Positions 11,679 through 22,561 of a stretch of 64,000 nt of DNA are shown piece after piece (within the stretch, counting starts at the first letter, position 1; every line of letters starts with the position of its first letter). Source of the DNA: Trebouxia sp. TZW2008 (taxonomy: Eukaryota > Chlorophyta > Trebouxiophyceae > Trebouxiales > Trebouxiaceae); contig BDIU01000374.1 in NCBI GenBank assembly GCA_002118135.1, positions 124,380 to 188,379 on the forward strand, in the 5' to 3' direction. The notes under the pieces are model-generated. The model searched no databases, was not told where the DNA came from, and saw nothing but the letters and a program-made list of their open reading frames with translations. A program made the translations under genes and the position numbers.

Positions 11679-12680
11679 CCAATAAATTGTGTTAGCAGCT
11701 TCGTGCCATCTTGTCTGCTCACTTTGATTCATCCCAGGTTGCTTCTGCTCACAGAGGCTCAAATTTTGACGCTTGGCTGCAAAGACAATTCCTTACTTTT
11801 CCTCCTATCTTCTCCGTGACATCGTGTTTGCAGTGCGGCAGACGTGAGCTGGTCGGCTTTCATGCTTCTGTAGTGACAAAAATATGTTGACAATGTGCTG
11901 AAGTGATCCTTGATTGTTGTCCAACGGCAAAACAGGGAAGCAGTCTAATTGACAGTCCATGAATAGGATTTCTTAATGGAATGACCTGATATCAGTATGC
12001 AGGCACTAATGAACGTTTCACATGCCCATCCAGTACACGGTAGTCTTGTGTAGCAAAGCTGTTTTTTGTGCATCAAAGAGAGAACAAGTTGTTCTGAACA
12101 GCACAGAAACAGGAAGTGCTTTGCCCAATCTACAGCTGAGTATACCGTCTTCTAACCGTTCAGTAACGGATCACTTCAAAGATAGCTGTGCATGCTCGAT
12201 GACAAGTACCAGATTTGAATATTTCGGGGTAATCTAAGGCGCCAGCTGCAACTACTGGGACTGCAGAACGTCTCAGCTGTGTGCTTTAAGCAAGCACTAG
12301 GGACATGAATGGCAGTCTGACTCTCATCTAGACTATATTGATCTGCTGTGATTGTGTGGCGCTTTCTGCTTGTGGGCTGGGTTGCCAAAATGCGCTGTGT
12401 TGTGTGCACGCATTTGTTCAAGATGTGCCTCATCTATGCTGCTCACACTTCTGGACCACTTGCTGACATCGCTCAAGCTGCGACTCCACTCACCAATGGT
12501 GCTGGATCGTGCAAGCCTCTGCAGCACGCAGCAATGTGTTTCAGCTGATGCATCAAAAAGAGGAAAGCATTTGCTACGATATGCCATGACAGGTGTGCCT
12601 CTGGCCCTGTCACAAGCCATAGAGGCAGGCATACTGCATGCCGGAAGCGATGCAGCTGCTAAGCACACTGCCGTTCAGGC
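11679..12680. other. Convergent spacer between golgin and a minus-strand gene
   Basis: About 1 kb. An AATAAA lies just past the golgin stop at about 11682. At 12333-12668 both strands stay open for about 340 bp. On the minus strand this could include a last exon of the neighbouring gene, but I could not fix splice sites, so no gene is called. Confidence 0.45.
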
Positions 12681-15509
12681 TCAGAGCAATACTTGAATCA
12701 ATGTTGTTTGTGTCTGTCTGTCAGTCTGGCTGAACGCAAAGAGATGGTTGCACATGCCTTGCATCCAGGCTGCCAGGCAGAAGCCCATTTGCATGATGCG
12801 ACCTGCTGAGCTCCAACATGGTTTTGAGACCAGCCTTGCATATACCAGCAGTTCATGCCACGCAGACTCAGCATGAAGCAGAGGCCTCACCCTGAGCTTC
12901 CTCTGGTACTCACTGAGGGCAGGCAGGGGGCCATACTCAATGGGCATGAGGCGGGTGCGGCGTGCCTTGGGCACCCGCACGTAGGTGGGGTCCAGCAGGT
13001 CCACTGCGTCAATCAGCATCTGCTGCAGCAATAGCACCCGCGTCCACCTCCTGTCACACCACATGTTTTCTGTAGTAATGGTCTGACAGCATGGTTTTTT
13101 GTGTGAGGCAATTGCTGTGCTATACAATTTTGATCTGTTTTGTTTTGATCTTGTAGATGATGCATGGCAACGGGGCATGAGGCAAAGTGCTTTCTGTGCA
13201 GACTCTGCATGACTGTGGGCCAATTGCTGCATACAATCTTGGAACCTGATGCCGCATATCAGCAGAAGCTCAAAATCGACTTTGTGTTCATGTGTCAAGG
13301 GCTGCACATCTTGCAATGTAATGCAGCAAGGCAAGCAGCACCAGGTGAGTAGCTTCAGCACATCAGTGCTGCAGGATGCAGCATATTGTCTTGATCGTAT
13401 ATGTGCTTGCCAGTGTACATGATATTGCCACTGAGCCTTTGCTATAGGGGAAGGGGGGTCAGCAGGGGAATCAAGCTCACCCCATGGGGAAGGGCCCTTG
13501 ACCCTTCCAATTGTCTCCAGTGGCCAGGTTGATGATGTCATCATGGGTTTCTCTGAGCCACTGGGAGAAGAGGGGGTCGCTGCTGTATCTCACGCAAAAC
13601 TGCGCAAAATCCATGGTGTAGTGGCGGTCTGAGCCTGAGGGGGTGGTGATCATGAGAGCCCCCACGGCCCTCTGCGCCCCCCTGGGGATCCGAAGCTGAT
13701 CATCTACCCTGCCAAGGTTTGTTCAATTCAGGTGTTGCTGACATCGGTTCGATGTGGCTGACGGATATAATCAGTCTGGCAACACCAAAACTAGTGACAC
13801 ACATACCTTCAAACGTACCTGATCTCAGTCTGCAATGCAAAGACAACACACAATGTGCTGGGAAGACAACCCTGATTGACATTGCAAGTGAAATAGGGGC
13901 AGACAAGGACCATGTCAAAAGGCAGAACTGTCTATTGTTTTCATTGCAGTGACGCTCTGAGAACATGCTTGTGACATGATAGTCCTCATGATGTAGGGCA
14001 ACCAGGCACTGTCAGGCAAGCAGGTTTGATGCCCAAGACAGCAAGGTAGTGAATGCAAAGTGCACTGAAGACATTGACATGTCTTACTTGAGCTCATGCT
14101 GCAGTATTGGAGTCCACTCAATGAGATCCTCCCCTGAGCGACGAACTCTGGAGCCTGGGTGGTCTCGGGGCTCTGACACATCGCCCCAATCCTGTCAACA
14201 CCACAGTAACATTGTCGTGCCAAAGAGCATATGTTAAGGCAAATAATCAAGACATTGCCAGTCATGCTGCTTCGCTACATTGCTGTGATGTTGATGACAG
14301 CAACGCTGTTGCTGCAGACAGTGCCAGGCATTGCTGCATAAAGCTGAATCTGCGTTGTTGAGTTGGCATGGCAATTTAAGAGGCAGACACGAGTAGAACA
14401 GTCACACAAGGATGGTACAGGCTGAGCCAGTGACAAGCTATAAGTCGTGCACAAGCAAAGTCAAAAACAGCAGGCTTCACAGCATGATGGCTGCTAGAGT
14501 TGTGAAGAAATCCCTTTGGAAGGTTGCTGGTAGTGGGCTGACTTGGAAAGAGCAAAGACTGCAGCTTACCACTAAGTTGCCAGATGCAGCTGACATCACA
14601 AAGCGCAGTCCCTCTACTAGAGTGGCCAGTGTGTCACTGCCTTGCGGATTGCCAGCTTGCAAGAAAGCATCTTCTCTTGGTCCCTCTCTGCGCACTACCT
14701 CAATGTAGCCTAGGAATTGAGACAAGTTAAAAAGCGTATACATGACCTCCTCCTCTGCCACATTGCCTGCAAATAAATGGCTGTCAGCCTGCTGTGAGGT
14801 GTTGAGAGCACGCAGCAGGTGCTTTTTAGGCCAAAGCCACAGAACGTCAGAGGCGTCTAGCTCAGGAACAAGCATGTTCTGTTTGCAATCCTGCAGTCCA
14901 AGACAAGACCTACAAAACATTGCCAATTGCCATTAACAAAAAGTGACTTGCCTTCACGTGTCTGCCATTCGCTGGTTGCATTTGCCAAGTGCCACAGCCT
15001 GTTTTCAAGGTCTACAACAGCTTCAAGAAGCGGGCCTCTATAGCGCGCTGTCAGCGACTGCAACTCTTGCTGAGCTTTGGCAAAGTTTCGCTGCTGTTCA
15101 ACCTGTGCAAAGCTACAGGTTAGCGTCCCCTGATGCAACCAGTGCCATGAGCTGAAGAGCCTCGTCAACTGTCAGACATAAGGTCGCACCTCAAGCTGCA
15201 AGTCTGCACGTTTCTTCTCTGTCACTAATCCTGCAACTAGATTGAAGCTCACGGTGCCTGCTGCGATGAGAGTCGAGGTCAAGATCGGACTGATGGTCGG
15301 GTCTTTCAGATACTGTATAAAGCCGGCGCGCACGTGCACAGTACTCGATCTGCTCCTGGAGACCACAGCAAAAGCTTACGCGCGTGTTCATGCTTCTGAT
15401 ACAGATGTAATCTCAACAGCTCACGACGTTACCTGCGAGAGTGCTGAGGAACTTTGCAGGAGTGGGTTTTGCATAGACGACGTGTCAGCGATGTGCTGCT
15501 AAGCGCCAT
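12681..15509 (-). CDS. Conserved hypothetical plastid-type membrane-anchored protein
   Basis: Starts at ATG 15509 with a short basic Ser/Thr-rich presequence (MALSSTSLTRRLCKTHSCK) that looks like a plastid or mitochondrial transit peptide. The next exon (about 15350-15190) encodes one membrane-like segment, ILTSTLIAAGTVSFNLVAGL, followed by a charged helix. Then come RYRGPLLEAVVDLENRLWHL, a segment with VMYTLFNLSQFLGYIEVVRR, an acidic exon near 14190-14100, FCVRYSSDPLFSQWLRETHD (about 13600) and RTRLMPIEYGPLPALSEYQR (about 12900). The order resembles an uncharacterised family seen in plants, algae and cyanobacteria; I do not know its function. The C-terminus is uncertain: either the frame reads on to 12681 or a GTGAGG donor at 12890 leads to a further exon. 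One donor near 14945 is also unresolved. Confidence 0.6.
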
Positions 15510-16280
15510 CACAGACCTGAACGCTGATGCCTTCTACAGCATTGCGCTCAGCGCACAGCCTGCGCAACAGCGTTTTGACCTTGCGATTGGTTGGCAAACA
15601 GGCTAGGTATCGCTTGAGCGTCGGTGCGAAGCCTGGCATTTGATGACTACCCCTGACACTGTCGATGCACTTGCCCAATGGTATGCCTCATAGCTACGAA
15701 CATCATTTCGAGTTGAGGTTGCGCATGATGCCTTGAGGCAACAGGTGAGCCACTGGATCGATGAATCTTGGCGCAAGAGTTACGAGCATTGTAATGGCTG
15801 AACGACTTCATGCAAGTTGCCCCTGACGTTCAGCTTCTTCAGCGCTTGCCAAGTTGCAGAACTGCATCAGACACTGTGCAATATACAGCCTGATCGACAC
15901 TGCGTAAAAGACCATACGAACGACATCTGTTGCACACCAACACCGTATAAGATTGTTGTGTCGACGTACGTCATATGCCAGCAGGCCCTGCTCAGCAATG
16001 GAGTCAGCGCATTAGAGCACAGGGGACATAACTGCATGTTGACCGCAGTGTGTTGGCGGAGTGAAGGTACAGTACAGCATGCACAGCCTTCATAGCACCT
16101 CAGCGCGAACAGAACAAAGCAGACCTTTCCTCCAACAGCGAACATCATACGCCATGCATGTTAGTAATTTGCATGTGAACTCTGAAACCCTCATGAATTT
16201 TGCGACTTTTTCCTGGCTAGCTGGTCAAACTTGCAGCAGGAATAAGTTTTGACTCAAGCATTTCGCACATGCAATCAACC
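15510..16280. other. Intergenic spacer (tandem minus-strand genes)
   Basis: Promoter side of the gene starting at 15509 and 3' side of the gene ending at 16281. No convincing ORF, RNA gene or repeat. Confidence 0.55.
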
Positions 16281-19200
16281 TCATGCCCTGCGTCTGGCCG
16301 TCTGCTTTGTGACAGAACCCACAAGGTTGCTGGCAATTAGAGCAGCAATGGCTTCAGCTGCTGCCAACCCAACTGCCTGCAGAAGGCGCATAGATTCAGC
16401 AGGCTTTAGCTCAGTAATTGTCGGCGAAAAGGTCACGTTATAACAGCAACAGCCTGGCAGCTTGAAAGGCTAATACACCTCAAGCTACAGCGCACCGCAG
16501 CAAGCCATACCTGTTGCACAGCAGTTGAGTCTTGTCCAACGCCTGACAAGGAAGGGGCCTCAGGTAGGGACAGGTTGTTTGCTGCATTGCTGGTTGCCCT
16601 CAAAGCATCTGCGGGGTTGGGAATTGAAGGCGGACTGGGCAGGCTAGGCGTGTCAGACGGCAAGGCTGACTTCAGCGCACTGCCAGCTGCATTCAACACA
16701 TTGTCCCATCTCAGCATGTGCAGGACACTCAACAGATTGCGCAGAGTTAGGAGCGTATGCAAAAAAAGTGAGACACAGTGCAATGCTGTTGTGCATTGTC
16801 GCATGCACACAATCTGTTTGGAAGTGTCTCAGGAACATGCCTGGCAGATATGACAAACATGCATTGCAGCTTTGCATTTCTGATACAGTCTTCAACATAG
16901 GGAACATGCAGCCAGCATTGTAAGCTGAGAACACATTGCACACCTGCTGCAGCACCTCCTGCAGCAGCTGCTCCACCAGCTGCTTGCTGTGCCTTGCTTT
17001 TGCTCTTGTCAGCTAGCTGCTCAGGCTTGCTAAAAAGTCCACTAAAAGGGTTGCTGGAGGGTGCGGCTTCGTTTACTTCCTGTGTAGCTTTCTTGCTCTT
17101 GCTGGCTGCTGTGTCAGCTGCCTGCTTGGGCTTGGTGAGTAAGCTGTTCAAGGGATTGCTTGAAGGAGCAGCTTCCTTGGCAGCCTCTGTTGCCTGTTCA
17201 GGCTTGCTGAAAAGCTTAGTAAAGGGGTTGCCAGATGGTGCAGCTTCCTTGGCAGTGTCTGCAGCTTCCTGTGTGGCTCCTTTTGCTTTCTGAGAGGAAG
17301 ATGAAGCAGCCTGTTCTGGCTTGCTGAAAAGGCTCTTGAAGAATGAGTTGTCTGAAGGCGCAGCATCAGCTGCTTTGTCAGCTGTAGCCTTTGCAGCATC
17401 CTGAGCCTGCATGCACACACTTGCGCAGGTTTTCTGGATGTCAAAACATGCTGGTCACAGAATCTACTGACGTACAATGCTCTGTCATTTGCATGATTTT
17501 CAAAGGATCTGTCTAACACTGACAAAGCAGTCCCTGACCAGAGTGATGCTGGCAAGAACAAACGCAATGCACTGAAATTTGCTGTTTTGCCCATGCAGAA
17601 GGCCTGACAGTGCAAGATGCAAGCACATGAGTTTCTGTCATGTAGAATGGCATCAGCAGTTTGCAAGGCAGACCTGTTTTTGAGGCTGGGAGCCAGACTG
17701 AAACAGCTTCTTGGGCTGCTGCACAGCCTCCTTTGCTTGCTTGGGGTCTGGGAAGTCAAAGCCCTGCACAATGTTACCACTCAACAATGTGCATATGATG
17801 GTTTGAGGGTCTGATCATGCGGCATCAGGGATGTCATGATGACACACAAGACCAGTTTGGGCGTGACAAGAAACGCATCCATTTGCACACTGCATGGAGC
17901 ATGTGTGCACAGGGCATGTGGTGCTTGCACCTCAAGATCTGCGTATGCATGCAAAGCAAGACAAAGAGGTAAAGGTGGCAATGCAGCTTGACGGTACCTG
18001 AGTGCCCTTTGACACTGGACCTTGGAGCTTGAAGCCTTCAGTACTGGCCACTTGTAGCTGGGCCTTGGGTGTATCCTGCATAAGTACAGGTAGCTAGCGT
18101 CAATGGTGTCATGCAGAAGGGAACCAGGCCAGTCAAGATGCATAAACAAGGCGCAGAATGCAGTAGCAAAGCAAAACAAGGGGTGTCCTGCAAGTGCTAT
18201 CAGTGGTGTCTCCTTGTGTGATGTGCACATCAGCAAGTTGCATACTAGGAGGGAAACGGTAAGACATTACTGAAATGTCTGACCTTGAAAGCTTCCAGGG
18301 GCCCAGCACGCTGAAGAGGCTGGGGCTTGCTAGGTGAGCCATGAGGCATGGTCTGTTGTGCCTTCTTGCCTGAAGCCTTCACCTGTGCCACAAATGCCTC
18401 TATTGTGGCATACATCAATATCACACAAACACACAGACTTGAGCATGCCATTGAATGCTCCCAGCAGATTGCTGCACATGGCAGCAATCAGATTGAAGTT
18501 GCTAAAAGCATTGCATGCACATGCAGCCAACAAGGCTTGCATGTGAGGCATCAAAAGATTTGAGGACTTTATACTTGTGAGATCATGCACCAAGAGCTCA
18601 CCTTGTCAACTGTCGTGTCAGCAGCATTGCCAGCATCATTTGCTAATGTTGAGGCTTGATTGCCAGCATCACTCACAAGTCTCTGCACTCCCAGATCCTG
18701 AGCAAGACAGCAAGGTTTGCGTGGTTGTATAACATGCATGACCTCACACTGACCACGCCAACTAGTGCTCAAGTATATGCACTGGCTTGCCCCGAATTGT
18801 TGTCTGGCTCCAGGGCCTAGTCCTTCGATGCTGCTGCCAGCATTTTGGTTCAGCAGCTCTGCCAGAGCGTCCCCCTGAAAGCAACAGCAGCCTTTGCGTG
18901 CTTGATCATGACTCATGCAAGCACACAATTTGTTTAAGCATATTCAAGCTGTTCGAAAAACACTTCAGCTCCTATCAAATAGCCCCTCCGCAAGGTGCAC
19001 AGGTGATAGAGTATTGGGTTCGGCCCAACAGAATACTTGAAGAGAACATGGCGATGGCGACTACTTCACCGACGAAGCTCGATGTGTCAAATACACAACA
19101 ATCTTGGCTGCAGTTACCTGCCCTGAGGTCTGTCTGGCGCCTGAAGCAGACGCTGCGCTTGCAAATTGGGGTGAGGACAAGGTCAACAAGGCGGCGGCAG

Positions 19201-19441
19201 CCGCAGCCAATGCAGCTTGCTGCCTGCGGTTATTTGAGCGCTCAGAGAAAACTTGATCACTGTTCAATCCAGCACGGCATGTGGTTTGTGACACGTAGCG
19301 TTGAGCAACTTTTGGGCAAGCGGGATCAACAACGTGCCTGCTACAACTGTGCGCATCGGCAGATTTAGCTTGAGCTTGGACAATGCTTCTGCTATGCGGG
19401 CGCTGGGGTCTCGAAGCTTTTGATGCTTTACCCCGGGACAT
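16281..19441 (-). CDS. Hypothetical thylakoid-lumen/plastid protein with KPEQ-type repeats
   Basis: The N-terminal exon (19441 to about 19124) has a long Ser/Arg/Lys-rich leader followed by a twin-arginine-like, Ala-rich signal (NNRRQQAALAAAAAALLTLS, then FASAASA). This is the bipartite shape of thylakoid-lumen targeting, with a predicted cut after ASA. Short exons follow near 18680, 18390, 18050 and 17750. A large exon (17409 to about 16940) then holds four or five repeats of the type NPFTKLFSKPEQ plus Ala/Lys-rich linkers (late-embryogenesis-like composition), followed by LPSPPSIPNPADALRATSNA (about 16640) and a final helix, AVGLAAAEAIAALIASNLVG, with a basic tail and TGA at 16281. No catalytic domain is recognised. 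It may be a structural, amphipathic or membrane-surface protein. An in-frame upstream ATG exists; exon edges in the middle are approximate. Confidence 0.55.
16945..17390 (-). repeat. In-frame protein repeat, unit about 30-36 residues
   Basis: Within the largest exon of the preceding gene, the motif SN/GNPF(T/S)(K/G)LFSKPEQA recurs four to five times (near 17325, 17215, 17145 and 17035), separated by AKEAAPS-type linkers. The frame is kept throughout, so this is a genuine coding repeat. Confidence 0.8.
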
Positions 19442-20554
19442 AGTGCCTGAGACAGTCTGCAGGGAATGAGTATGTGTCAAAAGCGACATGAGTGCGATCG
19501 CAGAGTTCAGAAAGCGCTGAATCGTCCAGGTATCGCAGGTCACAGGCCCGACAAGCCTGGGTTCGTGCTATGCATATGGCGATCTTGAGCAGATTCCTGA
19601 ACTCCCACCAATCGCCATGCAGAGTTTTGCCAAGTCTGACTAAACAGCCATGCTGTGTATTGCAATGTCTTTCTTGCAGCTGCTCTGTCACATCAGAAAC
19701 TTGCGAGTGAGCAGCATGAAGCAACGGCAGGTCGTCCTGACATGTACAATGTCACCTGTACACAAAGGAGGCTTGAAAACGAGACCGTTTGCATGTGAAA
19801 GCATTGCAGCAGCTGCTGTTTGTAGCAATTGTTGCAACACTCTGTGTTGCAGCATGCAGTGCTGCCTTAAGCTTCCTGCATCTTCAGCTGACATTTTGCA
19901 ATATCTGCAAAGCACACGGGACTGATGGTTCTAGAATGCATCGCAGCTGCGTTTGGATGCAGGTGCACGTTGAACAATGTTGTCGCCATTAAAGCAAAAG
20001 CAATACACACCTGGTAATGATGCTTGAATTTGAGCTTCCTGCCAAAGTATTTCTTGCAAAGAATGTCACATGTGCAGTGGCCAGCTCAATGACATGGAGA
20101 TTGCTGGCATTGATCAAAACAAAGGTTTGCAGGACCACAAGCACCAGGCTGTTGCAAGAAAGCAGAGCAATGATGGGACAGAAAAGGCATGCATAGCTGT
20201 GATGCAGCTCCCTGAATGCACACCTACATATGCTATGACGATTCATCCAAACTTAGAGCTGAAGAAGCCTGAGACACCAGGGTGATCAACAACAACACGA
20301 TCATTTGCATAAAAACATTGAAACTTGATGCAGATGGTCACCCTGTGCGTGCAAAATTACAGAAAGCTTCTGGTCAAGCTATCACTGAGATCAAGCCACA
20401 GACGCTTCCACTGCTTTTGGCTTTGCCGCTGGTCTTGGCACTATTGTTTGTTCTACGCCTACTGACTCTGCTGGCTTCTGCCATGCCACTTGCAATGACT
20501 ATGCGGGTCCATGTGGGGTCTCTCAGGGGGCCTGTGATGGTAATGTTGTCTTGC
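19442..20554. other. Intergenic spacer (minus-strand genes in tandem)
   Basis: About 1.1 kb. ORFs on both strands are short and show no protein character. No repeat or RNA gene was recognised. Confidence 0.5.
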
Positions 20555-21839
20555 TTACAACTCCAAGGCCACACCCATGAACCCTGCAAGTGGGCCATCT
20601 CTTCTCGTGTGCCCATTTGCATCAGGACCATCTTCAGAGGTACAGACAATGGTGACATCTGCCACCTATACAGCACACTGGAGTCGTTTACTGAAGTCAG
20701 TCAATGTTTGCAGAAGAGTCAACCAGATTTGAGCTGTCACAGTCGCTTCAGATTGATGCTGATCTGCAACAGCATGAGTTGGTAGGATTACACAGTCTGT
20801 AGCGTTGACTGGTCAATGCTGCAGTGCACGGCTCAGGACGAGTCATGCAGGTAAGAAAAATACTGCCGGTGGCAGCTGTGCTTACAAGGGAACACTCCAA
20901 CAATGTCATTCACATGCTACTTTCCTGCGATATTGATTAGTCCATGACACACGTGCTCATCCAGCAGATGCGTCAAGCTCTGCAATACGGTGATCATCTG
21001 TCAAGTTGACTGTGGAAAATCATCCTTGACAACTGTCATGCCAGCGTGATGGCAGGGTTGAAAAGACAGCACTTGCTATGCCTGTTAAGGTGTCTTGCCA
21101 ATCCTTTGCTTATCACAAGCATACCTGTACACTTTTGCACCCCATGTGAACTCACTGCCTGTCATGAGCATTCTCTGGCCCATGTCTGCTATCAGAGATC
21201 CATCACGCCTCTCAAAGCTGACATGGGCAGCAAATGGAGCCCTTTTGATGAGGATTGTGCCTGGGCTGTCTAGTCTGCCATCTGTCAGCTGCCAGTGTGT
21301 AGTGGAAAAGGGGCTGAAAGTCTTGTTCTTGTAAAGTTTGTACTCGATGTCTCCATCCTGGAGGCACAAGCAGGTCAAACACCAGCGAGGCCTGTCAGAA
21401 TAAGCTTATGTTGCAACAGATGAGCAGATCTGTCAACTTGCAAAGCTTGATCAAGCACAAGGACAGGGGTCAAAGCGTGGCATTTCAAACTTCTGCGTAC
21501 TTCTGATACGATGTCGAAGTTCTTGGAGTCTCTCCCAAAGATGTTGAACTGCAGTGGCTCAATCAAGTCCTCCTTAAGTGCCAGTGCGGAAGAGCTGAGC
21601 AAGTCCCCTTGCAAAGGCGCTGCAGTGCCGACAAAGACTCGTCAGTCAAGCAGACAACGAGCTACACGTGTAGATGAGATGCTGGAGTCTGACGCACCTG
21701 CTGCGGCGCTGTCAGGGCAAGCAGCAGCCGGCACTGCAGTGCGCAAGTTGTACAGGTCTGGGGTCCCGTCACTGACCATCATCTCCATGGCTGAATCAGT
21801 TGTCAATAGCCAGGGAGCAGACGCTGTTTCGTGCGGCAT
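20555..21839 (-). CDS. Unrecognised small protein, plant/alga-like
   Basis: ATG 21839 opens MPHETASAPWLLTTDSAMEM. The exon ends at a GTGCGT donor and joins in phase 1 to APLQGDLLSSSALALKEDLI (about 21620-21496), then in phase 0 to a larger exon (21357-21126) with DGDIEYKLYKNKTFSPFSTT, FAAHVSFERRDGSLIADMGQ and SEFTWGAKVYR. A last exon near 20665-20555 (VADVTIVCTSEDGPDANGHT and onward) ends in TAA, but its phase does not fit directly, so one small exon between 21085 and 20670 is probably missing. The beta-strand-rich middle loosely recalls tubby-like/LURP-one proteins; I would not assign it to them. No transmembrane segment is visible. Confidence 0.5.
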
Positions 21840-22561
21840 ATACTCTCAGTACACTGTCTTGCAGTTAACCGAAGTTAAATCTCGAGCGCGGTTGGTAGTA
21901 GCATCGGCTTCAGTCAGAACTTCGACGAAGCCGTAACATCTCAGCCAGAGTCCCACGTGGGCTGACATGAGCAGAAAACTCTCATGTCAGCTTTCATGTG
22001 AGTCAGGAATACCGCATGAAGATGCACGCATGCACAGATCTGTTCGTATCCTGCCAGCGATCTGCTGATCTGCTCATTAACCGCGGCAGATGGGCGCTGT
22101 AGCTGCCTACTCCTGCAGGCATAATCAAATTCTGCGCTTTTCGTGCACTGTCCTTGGAGGGGTCCGAAACATTGTTAGCACGAAGTGAGCACCGTGGCAC
22201 GTTGCAATCCTCATGCATGGAGCACTGCTGCAAGGTCAGACTCAACGCGTACATGTTGTACAACAAGCACGCCAGGATGCATGCTGACCTCAAACAACTT
22301 TCATTGAATCCACGTGCAGTCTTGAGACAGATGGCAACCAAGCCAACTGAGTTGAGCTGTACAGCCGCTGTACAGAGCAGCTCTATAGCCTGGCAAGCTG
22401 CAAAGGGCAGTTGATCAACTCAGACTGATCTGTGGCATTTGGAGAAGTTGATGTTCAGCTGCGATACAGCACAGTGAAAACGCACCAGCTGCTTAGACAG
22501 CCTACAGGCTGTTGTGTATAGTGCCTTGGCGCGGTGATTGCATAAAGATGACTTGTTCAGA
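21840..22561. other. Intergenic spacer
   Basis: About 720 bp between the start of one minus-strand gene and the end of the next. Nothing recognisable beyond short chance ORFs. Confidence 0.55.

Noticed and set aside
12352..12696. 114-codon plus-strand ORF
   Set aside because: Both strands are open here, there is no family signal, and neighbouring minus-strand frames compete; composition effect.
17148..17780. 210-codon minus-strand ORF
   Set aside because: Alternative frame of the repeat exon of the lumen-targeted protein; the Ala/Lys KPEQ frame has the coding character and fits splicing.
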